DNA from: Acanthaster planci
Taxonomy: Eukaryota; Echinodermata; Asteroidea; Valvatida; Acanthasteridae
Direction: 5' to 3'
DNA: 64,000 nucleotides
NCBI RefSeq assembly: GCF_001949145.1
Contig: NW_019091368.1
Location: forward strand, 558,029-622,028
Part shown: positions 12,277 through 24,419 of the stretch, piece after piece
Position numbering within the stretch: the first letter of the stretch is position 1
How the letters are laid out: each line of letters begins with the position of its first letter
Notes under the pieces: generated by a model
Databases searched by the model: none
What the model was told of the DNA's origin: nothing
Seen by the model: the letters and a program-made list of their open reading frames with translations, nothing else
Program-made: the position numbers and the translations under genes

Positions 12277-13740
12277 TATCTGACAACCCGTGGAAGTTGC
12301 CGAAGTATATTTTTAGTTGAAGTGGAGGAATTGCTGACTCAACAGTGCCAGTTCAACATGTACATGTACTTCCACGATACTCCGTGCACAACGGCCCAGT
12401 CAAGGCACCTCCTGCTCCACACACGTCAAACAAATCGGTCATAAACCACCGCTCACTTCATTTACACGTCTCGCCTTATGATCCATGGTGGAAAAGGCAT
12501 TTGCTCTTGTAGATTTTCGAGATTTTGAAATAAAAAAGCTTTGCAGATTTTATTTACCTTTTACTTAACACAGTGGAATCGTGTGGACAGAATTCTTCAA
12601 AAACAAAACCCATATGCAACGTTCGTCACGTGTAGGATATTTTAAAAATTAACAGACAAACCGTGAGAATTTGAACGATTATTATTCTTACTAAAAAAAT
12701 TTAGCCTAAAGAGAGGTCAGCCGTTTTGATTTTACAGGCCATAAGACGGGTGTAGTTAGCCAAGAGTACACAAAACTATAGAGTCAATCTTAGAAAATAA
12801 ATAAAAACAAACACGCACACACGCCAAGATTCCCTGTCTATATCATGCAGGCAAAAATCACCAATTCTCTCTAAAAGCCAAAAATGAATGTGGAACTAAA
12901 TTTGGATGCAAGCCTCCAATAAAATACCCTGAAATTTTAGGGCGAATCAGCGACAGAGGTTGTTCGATTCTGTGCTGATTTGCTTGGATCTATTTTAGCA
13001 CCGTTTATTTATATTTCTCTGACAGATGTCGCAGCCGCTTTAGAATACAGATGGTTAACGAAGGGATTTTGATACTGAATGGTTTTAGGCCTGCATCCCT
13101 ATGTTTTAAGGAATATCCAGCATTCTGATGAGCTGATGCCAGTACTTCGATGCTTGGACATTCTTTCTGTCCCTGCCATCACTATTCAATCGAAAGTCCA
13201 CTGTTCTCATATTTTGAATAGGTCGTCGTAGGTTTGAGCCCAGGCACCCGCATTATGGGTCCCGCCCGCTCAATTTGAAGAAGACGCTAAAGTGCTTTGC
13301 GTTTTTTTTGATGAATATCGAGTGACCCGTGTAGAGAATTTGTGACCCCCCACTCACCTCATTTACGCGTAATGACGGGGCTGGCATGTATTGGCTGGTA
13401 TAATTTACTTTTTTGGCTTAAAAAACGGCGAACCAGGGAGGAAGGAAACAGCTTTCACTGTTTCTCCATAGTTTGACTAATGCATTTTTACATCAATTTT
13501 CTCCTGGAGACGTGATAGATTATATGAAATCCATTCGTTATGTATAATAATATTGGACTCAGTGCAAAGGATTACTACGAAATTGAACATGGGACACAAG
13601 ACCCGAGATTGACAGTTTATAGCCCGAGTCATGACGTCAGAACCGTTATTACCCAGAGGAACTCGCATCGCTTCGAGGTAAATAACAAAAAATTAGCGAT
13701 AAATCTGAACTGAAACAACAATGGAAATTGATGTCTCTCT
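12277..13740. other. Non-genic region, no gene recognised
   Basis: Moderately AT-rich sequence. A TACATGTAC palindrome lies near 12359-12367. A fragment near 13230 (GGTTTGAGCCC) looks like a Pol III B box but has no tRNA-like partner. Nothing else stands out. Confidence 0.55.
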
Positions 13741-13880
13741 TCATTAACGCCCATCGCCCTCCTCCCTGCGCCGGAGTGGCGGGTGGCATGTCAGCTTAGC
13801 GGGCGGTGAGCCGCATGACCGCCGGCGGGCGGTAGAGCAATCCCCCGCCGGCCCCACGTCCGATGAGCAGGTGTGTGCGG
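13741..13880. promoter_or_regulatory. GC-rich CpG-dense block, possible regulatory element
   Basis: A compact G+C-rich block with repeated GCGGGCGG/GGCGGG-like boxes (Sp/KLF-type) and CCGCCGGC palindromes, set in much more AT-rich surroundings. No open frame or repeat explains it. GC boxes are bound by Sp/KLF factors; their use here is inference. Confidence 0.3.
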
Positions 13881-15130
13881 AGGAATCTCATCCTACCGTC
13901 CCTAGACAAACACGAATTACCCTGCCATCATCCACTATCATCATCAGCTGGTCCATCGGTTATGCTAATAACTGTCATGACCGTTTGACAGCAGTCCCTT
14001 TTTTTCTCGAGCAGTAGTGAGTACAAACAGAGACTAGGCGACGTGGTCTGCGCATTAGAGGGCGTAGAAAAAACAGCCCCCCAGAAATAAACACCAACCT
14101 GGCCAAATACCCGCTGAATTGGTGTGGTGAGCAGGTTACACGCTCTTGGGATTTTACGTGAGTATGTTTCGTCATAATGACCCTGTTAACATTTTGCATG
14201 CTATCCTTTAGAAAAACAAAGAATTGTAAGGCGAGGAAATTTTGATGTTGATGACAAATGAATGCCTAGCACCTCAGTCTAGTTCTTCTCCAGTGGTTAT
14301 GTTTCTTTGTTGGTTAAAACAAAAATAGTAGGGATTGTGAGGATTGAGCAAGAGCATGTTTACAGTGACAGTTACCGGTAACAGTCACCAGGAAAGATGT
14401 TGATATAATTACCAGTATAGCACCTTTCAAACAATGTGCTGCACTCCCTATAAAAACCATACTAAATTATCCATGATTTACTGGACCACGTGTCATTTTG
14501 CTTGATTGCAATTTGGAGATTACAGGTGCCTCCGCTTTCGTCATGTTGAAACCCGTTTATTATTATCAACGTTTTCCATACTGTATACATTTTTGAAAAT
14601 GCACTGAACCATGGCTCGAATTGAGAAATTTAACGCTGAAAAGTCGGTATTGATTTTTTACGTTTCTGCAAAAGTAAAGCTTGGTGCATTTAGTAGGCTT
14701 ATAAGTTTAATGTTGAGTAAGATGTTCTATGTTTGCTTATTCTGTTGCCAACTTCCTCTCCATATTCCTCAGTGCTGATTTAGTCTTACCACGGTGGGCA
14801 TAAATTCTTCAGATTGAAATAAGCCATAGACATGCACACTTGTCACGATGTAACCCCCACCATGAGGTCTCCAGAGACCATGTGAGGGCTCGACATCCCA
14901 TCAAATCACTTCCACAACATCGTTTTTTTCTTTCTCAGCTGTTGACAAGCTGAACCGAAAACCTACTCATCAAAATTTTAGCGCGAACTCGATAACCCTG
15001 GAGATAATGACAGAAACGGTGCGAAAATTAACAGTTGGGCTGACGGGGCGACATCCGACGCTGATTTCTAAAGTGGAAAATCAAGCGGAGCGTGAACGGG
15101 GGTCAATCAAGAGCCGGGAAGGCTGGGCAC
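13881..15130. other. Non-genic region, no gene recognised
   Basis: No coding signal. TGACAG/TGTCA cores (TALE-homeodomain type) occur around 13975-13995, and the CpG content is moderate. Confidence 0.45.
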
Positions 15131-15134
15131 CAAC

Positions 15135-15153
15135 AAGGTCAGGTCAAGGGTCA
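15135..15153 (+). promoter_or_regulatory. Nuclear-receptor DR1 site with overlapping half-site
   Basis: AGGTCAAGGGTCA at 15141-15153 is two AGGTCA-type half-sites in direct orientation with a one-base spacer, the DR1 arrangement bound by HNF4, RXR partners and COUP-TF. It overlaps a preceding AAGGTCA (15135-15141), a monomer site of the ERR/SF-1 kind. A near-palindromic TGACGTGTCA follows at 15160-15169. It is a good motif match in non-genic DNA; occupancy is unknown. Confidence 0.35.
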
Positions 15154-15169
15154 CCAGACTGACGTGTCA

Positions 15170-16270
15170 GCTTGACAAGTCGGCCGGGGAAAGTGAAGAG
15201 ACACTGCGGCTCTGATCTGGATGCAAGACATTTAATTTCTCTGATATCAAATTATAGCTTTGGAGATGAAATGTGCATCAACCTTTCCATGGCATCGTTA
15301 CTGTTTTGCAAAGAAAGTTAAACAATGGTGAAACGAGTACAAAATGTAACCTTACGGGAGATCCAAAATTCTGTTCGACAAAGTCCCTAAAATATTGCAG
15401 GAAAGGAGCAAACGTTGCGATCGTTTCCATTTCCAGGATTCTTCGTTTGAAACTGGAACAAATTTCTCAATCGTTGGGTCAGGATTTCTAAAGCAACAGG
15501 GGGCGCTATTTATTACTAGCAAGCGCCGCTTACATAGGGTAGCAGTGTTGGAGTGACGGTGTTGAATAGAAAATTTACAGTCTACGAACGAAGTCTCCAC
15601 AAGTTGAGTAACCTTTTATGGGCAATTATCAGACTTCAAAAATTCAGGAAAACGTTTATATATTTTGTGTGTGGCCTGCAGATGATCAAAGAGGTATCTT
15701 GACAAGTTTTCAAAGCGCAGGCTGCATCTGAGCTGCACCGACTTAGAGGGTTAGGGGCCTACGTATTTACTTACATTTAAATCGAAATCCCTTGGTGAAA
15801 TTAACCAAACGGCAACGATTTACTTTAACGCTAATATGTCGAGGGGGGATTCCGCCCCACCCCGTTGACATTTTTCTTATATCGCCGCAGTGCATTTTCA
15901 GGTCTTTTTTGCATTTATTTTCACACCAATTTTGTGAAAATCGAACATACCCCTCCCAATTTTCAGAGACGGGTCAGCCAAATGTATATTTTCCACTGCG
16001 GTGCTCAATACACGCGGGCCGGCAAGCGTGTAGCCTTGAACTTCAAGTGACTGTAACAACAAAAACCATAGGCCTATGTCCAATTGAGTTCATACTTCGC
16101 GTTTGTAATGATGAGGAGCGTTTTATATGCATGCCAAGTTTTAACAAAACAAATTGAAGGTGGCGCTGCCGAGGTCTTGTGGGCGGAGTCCCCCCCCCCA
16201 GCTGTAAGATGGACCAAAATAACCCGGCACCTTTAGGGTTGAAATGGTGACGTTTGCATCTTATTAGTTA
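15170..16270. other. Non-genic region, no gene recognised
   Basis: Frames of up to about 120 codons show no recognisable domain and no coding-like composition. No clear repeat. Confidence 0.5.
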
Positions 16271-16322
16271 CTGACGTAATTCCACGTAAAGTTCTCTCAT
16301 TCACAATGAACCAATTACGTAA
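16271..16322. promoter_or_regulatory. Pair of bZIP-type sites
   Basis: CTGACGTAAT near 16271-16280 and the perfect palindrome TTACGTAA at 16315-16322 lie 35 bases apart. TTACGTAA is the optimal PAR-bZIP/E4BP4 core; TGACGTAA is a CREB/ATF-C/EBP hybrid core. This is a motif call only. Confidence 0.25.
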
Positions 16323-17100
16323 TTCCTTCCAGTCTTGAACAGGCTGAAGAAGTGGTTGTGCACGAGCGTATGTAACATTGACAAGTGAGGGCGGTATTCC
16401 TCCCAGTCATACCAAGCGGTGGAGAAAGTTAGCAATGGGCGAGTTGTTGACCGCACGAACAAACAGAGGGAAAACAGAAAAAAAAACTCCCCACAATGCC
16501 ATTGTCTTCAGTGCTAGTACCTCACCATTGTGAACATGCATGTTATTACATTGAAGCCGAAAACGAAGAATAATGCCGGTTCGTACTTGGCGCGAAGGCG
16601 AATACAAACACGTAATCGTGAGGTCAATTCAACTGCTAATTCCAAAAAGTTGAACACATTTCAAGTCAAGCCACTTTCGCTTTACATTTTGTGACGCCAG
16701 CTTTCTTGCCTTCTCGTTCGCCTGAAGAAAAGACGGCCTTAATACTCAGTCACAGTCATGGCTTTGATGATTTGAATTAATGAAATACAACAAATACCTT
16801 GAAGGGGAAAAGGTGCGCCTCGGAGAAACAGTCGTTTGTCGTTGAGGAATAATGTGATGTTCGCCATGTTCAAGTCTTACCTATTTCATACATCCCCCGG
16901 CACAATGCTACAACCTATACCACTTAAATTCAGTGTCGCTTTGATATTAGTTCATTATGGGAAAAAATCGATTATAATTTGGAGAAAGTTTTATACCAAA
17001 AGAAGGGAGAGCTTGAGGCATTTAAGTCAGTGCAAATCGCTTTTTTTTCTGGAGTCAACTCAGACAAGAATTGGTGCTGTGGAATCTGAGAACGGAATCC

Positions 17101-17580
17101 TTTGAAGTAGCGGACACAGCGTGCGAAGGACGAGAGAGGCGCGCGCAGCACGTAGCACAAACACTCGCAATCAATCCCGTTTCCTCCAATCTTGCAAATC
17201 CACGATTACAAGGACGAAACACGAGACTCAATCAAGTAGCCGGGGAAGGTACCGCGTTCCCCCTGCGCGCCGTGCCAGCCACCTGAGCTTGCCTCGCCGG
17301 GGTTCCGGAGGGGACCCCCCTCAACCGCCGCGCTAGGCTCTCCAGAAGATTAATCATGTGAGAAGCTCGTCAAGAATTGACATTGAAATCTTAGACTTGT
17401 CGGGCCTTCCCGCTTAAAATTAACAAGTCGAGTGCGGAGTCACTGGCACGGGGGCCTCGGACGCGATCGGTGCCGGCAACGACCCACAGAGCACGCAGCA
17501 CACGAACTCCGGGGGAACCAATCGACCGATAGCCCGGCCATTAATCACCCTCCGCTCCGCTCGCATTCAACTCGCAACCA
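17101..17580. promoter_or_regulatory. CpG-dense island, candidate regulatory element
   Basis: By hand count there are 47 CpG in 480 bases. It includes GCGCGCGC and CCGCCGCGC runs and two CCAAT-type boxes (AACCAAT, 17517-17523 and 17576-17582). It is followed by complex AT-rich sequence with homeodomain cores up to about 17690. The open frames across it are short and uninformative. It could be a distal promoter or enhancer, or the first exon of an unseen transcript; no splice donor convinces me. Confidence 0.35.
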
Positions 17581-17944
17581 ATAAGATGAGACAGGTACAA
17601 GTTGCTCGGCATACTCACCATTGATTTATGACCCTCGAATCTAACACCAATAAGTTCCGTCTAATGCAATAAATTAAGCGGAAAAATCAACCTTGGATCG
17701 GCATCCTAAGTGTTGCCGAGTACTTCCCCAGAGTTATCCTTTATCAATTCAGTGCTCAGGAGCGGTCGCGAGTTATTCCCCCCCCCCAAAAAAAATAATA
17801 ATAATGAATTAGATTTGTGATAATTTGGCAGTCCGAAGATTAGAGCTTTTTACTCCTGAAGTCAACATGGTTTCCAAAGCCGAAGAATACCGAGCCTAAG
17901 CCACAGCGTTAAAGGTGCCGTTTGTGATCGATTCGGCTACCGAT

Positions 17945-18164
17945 GTGACCTATAGTGGGTATCAAATATCAACAAACATGGCGTCCTTCCACAACAAAGT
18001 GGTGTTTACCAAAAATAATACTGAGTTACGGTATAGTGCTCAGTACATCAGTAGTCCGAGTAAGTACCGGCCGTCGGCTTTAGTTTTGTTAAATGGCACT
18101 CACAACACACTTTGCCATTGGAGGACGCTATGTTTGCTGATGTTTTATATCAACTATAGGTCAC
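17945..18164. mobile_element. MITE family A, copy 1 (about 220 bp)
   Basis: A short non-autonomous DNA transposon. It begins GTGACCTATAGTGGGTATCA and ends with the imperfect inverse (reverse complement GTGACCTATAGTTGATATA). Its interior matches the element at 58878-59092 over most of its length, for example AGTACCGGCCGTCGGCTTTA here against AGTACCGACCGTCTGCTTTA there, and GAGGACGCTATGTTT against GAGGATGCCATGTTT. It has no coding capacity. Target-site duplications are not clear, so the superfamily is unassigned. Confidence 0.8.
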
Positions 18165-21100
18165 GTGACTTAGCGGGCGCAATCGTTCTACTGTCAGCAA
18201 AACACGGTCAGGAGTTGCAATAAATTTCACGGACGGAGCAGCATCGTGTTTCACATCAACCAAGACGCTCAGCGTCAAGAGTAATATTCGGTTATCTTTT
18301 GTTCCGTAAACGGAAAAAATGTTACCACTTTGAATCTCAGTATGTCAATATGGCCTTGGTATAAATTGTATGGTTTAAACGTTTCTTTTCTGTGGAAAGG
18401 AAATTACATTGACAAAAAATGCGTTTCTTTCATTACTTCTTTAAAAAAAATGTGTCCCCTTTTCCGGCAGGCCCATGGCCCCTGCTGGCCACGCCCCGCA
18501 TTCCACCTTTGGGAGTTCCAAGCACTGAATTCCTGCCTCAATTCCTCCATCAAGAGCAACGCACATCATATTGTCGGTGAATTAAGTATTCAATTTTTTT
18601 CACCTGCATTACAAGCGCAAGCGAACCAGCGAAGAAACAAAATAAAGTGTCCCATTGCAGTCCCACTGGAGAGTTCTCTCGGCTCTCGACCCCTACACCA
18701 GCATCCGTCCCTATTTTTCTGAATTGTAAACAAAGGCAATGGGCAACCGCTGATCTCACAGCGCCCTCTGTGCTTACGACACCAAGGGCATTTTTAAACA
18801 GAATTCATTTCGTTGAAAAGCAGCAATTTTAATTGACTGTTGGCAGGGACCCTGCAGAAATTTGAACCAACACCATTGAAAAGCACCTTGGTTTTATGAA
18901 AGACACCTAAAAGCTTTATTTCATTTACTAAAGTTTCAGTTTTGAAGAGTATTTATATTATTGGTGACATCTTAACAGATTTCAAATCAAATATCGGTCA
19001 TCTTTCTAAACTAATTTCTCAAACCAAATTTAGACAGTGGCCATTTTGAAAGATAGTCCACAATCGAATAGGCTCAAGGTTAATATGGTTTGTTAATTTT
19101 GTCTATTCTCTTTTCGTCTATTAGGGGTAGACAGTACACGCTCTACGGCATGAGCCTTGAGGTATGGACTCGTTGTTATTTAGTCTCGGGAAGCAATCTT
19201 GTGAAGAGACCATGTCTGCAGAGAGAGCGCGTTCACTGACACTTGGGTGTGTCATCTAGCTGCCGTGCACAGCTCTGCCTCGCTCGGTCATATCATGTTG
19301 TTGATCTGTTTACGCCGGCCATATTTTTTATTAGACACAAAATGGTGCCGCTCCACGCAGATTAATCAGACGGCCACTCAGGAGGGCAATTCAGAATGCA
19401 ATAACTGTCATAGATTCCAAATAAACGGTCGTCATATTAAAATTTGGCGAGCGCTCCTCACTCGCCGATCGCTCAGAACGAGAGGGAGACGAAAATAAGA
19501 GTACGGGGAAGGGGGGACACTCGCGCAGAAACCCGCAATCACAGGTGCTGTCTTATATTACGAGTTTTCATACACAATTACGCAGTGTTTAATTTTCTCT
19601 GATTTAGGGGCTGGAAACGTAACACCACCGGGGCAGCGGAAACGGGGGATGGGACGCATTAGTCAGGTTACCTGGGTATCCCTTGCCTTGGAACAATCTC
19701 AACGGGGACTTCATGCTCGCACCAATTATTGGCAATTTTGAGGCGAATATTGGGGGAACATTTCGGTGTTAGGGACGGGGATGAGTGACGGGATGCGGTC
19801 GGTTCATTTCGCCCGATTCGAAACCCTCCTTCGCAAAAGGTTACTTGTTCTCGGTGAGAAAAGCAAACAAAACGCGATAGTCGGACAATAAGTAGGAGGA
19901 ATATCGAATTATGCTGTTTTGGCCTTAGTAAGTCAACGGGACGTATCGGTCGGGTTGATGTGTCCGGCCACAGTTGTTTATGCCTTCCCACAGAAATACC
20001 AGTTTGGTGACTGACATACTGTTGAAATTTAATATGCACATGTAATTTTGTATTTTTTTTTTAAAATTGAAAAGACTACCAATGTTCCAATGGAGAAAAA
20101 AAAGAACAAGAAAAGAATGGAATGAGTTTTAGGCTCGATACCGGTAGTTCACAGCATACTCTTGTCCGGGAAACAAGGTTGGCGTATTTCAGTGCTCTCT
20201 GCGTCACCCACTTATTAAAACTGTCAAACTGATTTGGAACATGATATCGTAATGTGATGAGACCTAAGATAACTGGCACAAAAATGAAACCTTGAAAGTG
20301 TGCGTTATGGGTACAAAAATCATTACTTTTGACAAAAATGAGGCCAGACTGACACGAGTTGGCCAATCACGTGCCGCCTTTTCATCATCGATTCCGTCGT
20401 GGCTTATGCTGTTGATACTATGTGAGGGAAACTTTTAACCGGCGGGCATGTCGAGCAACCCGCCACCCCACCCTAAACAAGCCGGGATATTTGGCGTCTT
20501 GATCCACTTACACTTGCTGGTTTAAGCCTCTTCTCCACTACAACCCGCCTTGCAGCCCCGCAGCGATGGGGCCAGCCCCGTATGGCACCTCCACGCCGTA
20601 TCGTAGCTCAGTGGCGTTTCATCTACTCTCCCCTTCCCCCTCGTAAATTTTGTCTGAAGATGGATCGGATTGAGCCCCGACTAAGGTCTTATGTTTCCTA
20701 CTCCAAAAGCTCTCTGCATAACATGAATAACGAAGGGTTATGGATGAATAAAACATGTTTTCCTTGCAAAAGCTGCGTTTGCATTTTTATTCTCTTTTCA
20801 GCAAAATGGCCTGAATTGTTTCATTTATAGGTGCGACGTTCATTTTTTCTTTAGATTTAACACTGAAATCAACTTATTATTTCTAATATGACTGAAGTTT
20901 TGAATTCTCAGTCGAAATAAATATAATTTATAAATTAAAACCTAACTCACCGCAAAACGTATAGATATGTTAAGAGTCAGGGATACATGTAATTATAATT
21001 GAAAGGATAATTTTTTGAAGTAAAAATGGAGTAAATGCTTCCATTTTCTCCCTAATTTTAATGTGATTTGAGCTGAAACAAAATGAACATAGATATCGTG

Positions 21101-21500
21101 ACAAAATAAAACATTTTAGAAGAGTTTTGTGTCAAACTGTGTAATATTATAGTTTTAATAAAGGTACAGTGCCACTTTTTACATGTCAGCCATCTTGAAT
21201 TTGCTTGTACCACTTACATTCAGTGCGCTTTCTTATTGGCAAAAGTCACTTTTTGTACCTTCGAAACACATCCGATGGCATTTCTATCGGTGTATCTGAT
21301 ACTATCTGCTCAGTGAAATAATTCAAGACATGTCCTTCTGTTTGTATAAATTGATCAAGTGATAAACTTACAGTTGCGTTTCATCATTGGTTTAGTTTAT
21401 AAACTAAAGATTACGCATGTACATGTACATCATCAATGGAACTCACGTATACGCGAAGGTTTACACTGGCCAAGATGTACCCACAGACATAAAATTTACC
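18165..21500. other. Non-genic region, no gene recognised
   Basis: No recognisable coding frame. The 19230-19640 stretch is CpG-bearing and rich in ATTAATC, GCAATAAC and similar cores and may be regulatory. From about 20830 to 21180 the sequence is AT-rich. TAGCTCAGTGG near 20604 looks like a tRNA A box, but no cloverleaf follows. A TACATGTAC palindrome lies near 21419-21427. Confidence 0.5.
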
Positions 21501-21501
21501 G

Positions 21502-21964
21502 GGGGCGTGTTTCGGCGACCTAAACCATGAACATGTTTCAGCTTAATTTGGTCATTGGTTGAACGTTTCGCAACTTCGGTTATGCCTCTGTGACGTCATT
21601 GTTCCGACCGAAGGTTAGGGTTGGTTCAGTGCCTGTTCAAAATGGCGGAAAATAAACAGACCATTTTCGTCGCCTCTCAAATAAATGAATTAGACATTCC
21701 AATTTTTTTTGCTTTTGTTTTTGTTTTTATGCAGTGAATTAAAAGGAGGTATTCTCGTCTAGAATGTGAAAAGCGAGGGCAAGACTGGTAAGAAATATAC
21801 CAAATGGGGAGTGAAAATGGCATTCATCGCCAAAGTCATTTACTTGCTTGCACTTTGGCACTGTCGGATGACGTAAACATGTCAGGTTCTGTGTTTTTGT
21901 GGGCCGCGTTGAACATGTTCCTCACAAACATGTTTTTTGGTTAGGGTGCGCCAAAACACGCCCC
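21502..21964. mobile_element. MITE-like element with about 37-bp terminal inverted repeats
   Basis: The left end reads GGGGCGTGTTTCGGCGACCT and then AAACC...ACATGTTT. The right end, reverse-complemented, reads GGGGCGTGTTTTGGCGCACC and then CTAACC...ACATGTTT. The arms match with small gaps over about 37 bases and the element is about 463 bp. The interior has a 31-codon frame starting ATGGCGGAAAATAAACAG at 21642, too short to be a transposase. A second near-copy of the TTTCGGCGACC motif sits just outside the right end (about 21971-21982), so the true right boundary could lie slightly further out. Confidence 0.65.
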
Positions 21965-24309
21965 AGATTATGGGTCGCCGAAAGGGCGCCCTCCGAGTTC
22001 TCTCTAAACATCTCTTTCTATGAATGAATCACAATCGTAGAAAATCTACGCGCTGAGGACGTGCGGTTCTAGCCCAGCCTTGAAAGAGGGCCTTGATGCG
22101 GACAAATCAATCATTGTCGAGGATCGAATCTGAAATGTTTGATATTTGTTTATTTACGATTTTTTTTCAATTTAAGAGCGTTGACCTCGGGGAAAAGTTT
22201 ATAGCTGAATTGCAAAAAATCGGTTAAGCTAGATAGGTTTAGGACTATGCATCAAGAACTCTGAAAAAAAAAACGAAGATGAAAAATTGAACCATTTATG
22301 CATCAATTTAACTTCCCCTCCTGATGTTGTTCTCTTAGTTTTCACGGTTATTTGTGAGGAGTTTTTTTTTGTCTGTTTGTGATTGTGGAAAGTAGCAGAT
22401 TAAAAAAAATCTATTCGCCTGTCTGCTGTGGCTCGAGGTTGGTACATGGGCAACTGACAGCGGCATTTTGAAGCCCTGAATATCGAAAGCACCCTTGCTC
22501 GAGATGTTACTGTTAAGTCTATACAACAAAGGTCGGTTTAGATCCTACTGCGACCGGAGACGAGGTTAAGAAGGAAGACATCCATTCCCTGGAGCCTTTT
22601 CCGAAGAGTGCGGAAGTCAGTGTTTAAGAACTGGGATACTCCCTCAAGAGGCAAATAAGAAAAAAATGGAGGACGAGTCCGCAATGAGGGTGCAGTCCAT
22701 TGATTCAAGTGAGAATTTCTGGCCAGCTCATGAGCATTAAAAGTAGCTCCCCCACAGTATCTTTTGTAAAAGGAGATTGTTTGGCCCCCAAAATGGTGAG
22801 ATTGTGTAAATCCTTGCCAGGATCAACTCCCTGGGTCTTTGAGCTTTCATATGAGAGCAGAGTGGCTAAAAATACGGTTGAAAAAATTATCTTAAGTTCC
22901 CGAGAAAGTTGAGGATTGTCACTTGAAAAATGGCTGCACTTTTCGAGGGGTAATTTTGTTTGTGGGAATAACTCAAAATGTCATCGGTTAACCCACAGAA
23001 AATTGAAAAGAAAGTGAAAGATTATGGACCATCCAATAATGTAACGTGTGTTTCAGATGCCTTATGGATGTTGGTACGCATGTTATTGGACCCCGAAAAA
23101 ATGCTGCTTTTACAATGTTTTCAATGGTGCTTGAATTAGTGGACTACAACCATCCACGTTCCCAGGTTTATTACACAGCCTTTGCAAATGAGGTGACGTG
23201 AAGACACGGGCCTGCCGAGTTTGGAGGTGCATCGAAGAAAAGTCTACGAACTGTCGGTGCTCAGTCATAGTCGGCGCTCCACTAACGAACCATGAAAACT
23301 TCAGTGGTATATGGCGGCAGTTTTTAGTGGGCGGGGGTGGTTTTCTCAATCTCGGTTTTGTTTATTTCCCTCTGAGTTTGTAGTTGGCGCAGTTGCCCGA
23401 CGCTCATGTTTCACACTGGCCAAAACTTCGTCTACTTTACCTAAAAGTATCATGAACACAGTGTGCCCGGGGCTTCAATCTGACCAATATATTGGCGGTA
23501 TTGATATCATGCCAGTCAATTCTCCTCCATATCTCTCAGTTTTCATGGAGCCATAATAGTCTCCAAGGAGACCCAGAAATAAGGTAAGAGAGAGGGGGAA
23601 CGTAGCCAGGATGAAAGAGAGCCCTCCGTTTCAAGTTCGTCGAACCCGGCGATTGCCTGGGCCCGGTAGAGCCCTGGCACACTCTCAATTTCCATGGTTT
23701 TTAGAGTTGAACACAAACCGACACGCAAAACTAGAAAAACAACACCCGAACCGACAAGTGGCAATCGCCCCGTCGCACCTGCCTGGCCGCGCCGCGCCAT
23801 TGGACGGCACCGGTAATTTCACCTCTCCGCCCCGGGCCACGCCGCACACCTTTGGCGCATCGCGTTATCCAGCTGGTTGTCCGTCTACCGCAACCGCGGA
23901 CAGTAATAAAGGCAGCGATCCTGCCAAGTATCATGACACCCTACCCGTTAGGCGGGAGATACTTCCCGGGCCCCGACACCGCATTAAATCGTTAAAAAGG
24001 AAAATCTACCGGCGGGCCTGCGCCTGGTAACCTGCCTCTTCCTCGTTATCTTATCCAAATCCAATGGTGTTAAATATCTAATCCGGGTGTAGCTGAGAAA
24101 ACAATGTTAGCATTTCGTCGATGAGAAGCTATACCCCTAACCTTTGACCTGAACAACAGGACCAGACAACTGGGGAATTAGTCATCCAAATTGAGAGAGA
24201 AATCTCTAGGATAAATATAATTATCTATTTTCATATCGAATCAAGGCTCCGACTCTTTTGCAAGTTTGGCAATGACACATTTCCAGATCTTTTAACTACA
24301 GGGGAGACA
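21965..24309. other. Non-genic region including a CpG-dense block
   Basis: No gene recognised. The sub-block 23640-24020 is CpG-dense, with GGCCGCGCCGCGCC-type sequence at 23784-23797. It carries open frames on both strands, as expected from GC-rich DNA, and neither looks like a protein family. It may be an unmethylated regulatory island. The rest is AT-rich and featureless. Confidence 0.45.
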
Positions 24310-24419
24310 CCTTCATCAAACCTGCATTTGTGGGGAAATATTGTTTTTATGTTTTGTGTAAGACTAATTTCCGTATGGACAATAAAGGTATCAAATCAAT
24401 CAATCAAATCAAATCAAAC
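24310..24419 (+). mobile_element. 3' tail of a LINE or LINE-dependent SINE
   Basis: GTATGGACAATAAAGGTATC (AATAAA at 24381) is followed by a decaying (ATCA)n/(AATC)n run at 24391-24419. This is the usual end of non-LTR elements of the Jockey/CR1/L2 group and of SINEs that borrow their tails. Nothing of the body is recognisable, so this is a severely 5'-truncated copy. Confidence 0.55.

Noticed and set aside
13225-13245. GGTTTGAGCCC, B-box-like
   Set aside because: No A box or acceptor pairing around it.
20600-20680. TAGCTCAGTGG, a perfect tRNA A box
   Set aside because: No anticodon arm, T arm or proper B box follows at the right distance.
23611-24030. Open frame of 139 codons
   Set aside because: The GC-rich composition opens both strands and no protein family is recognisable.
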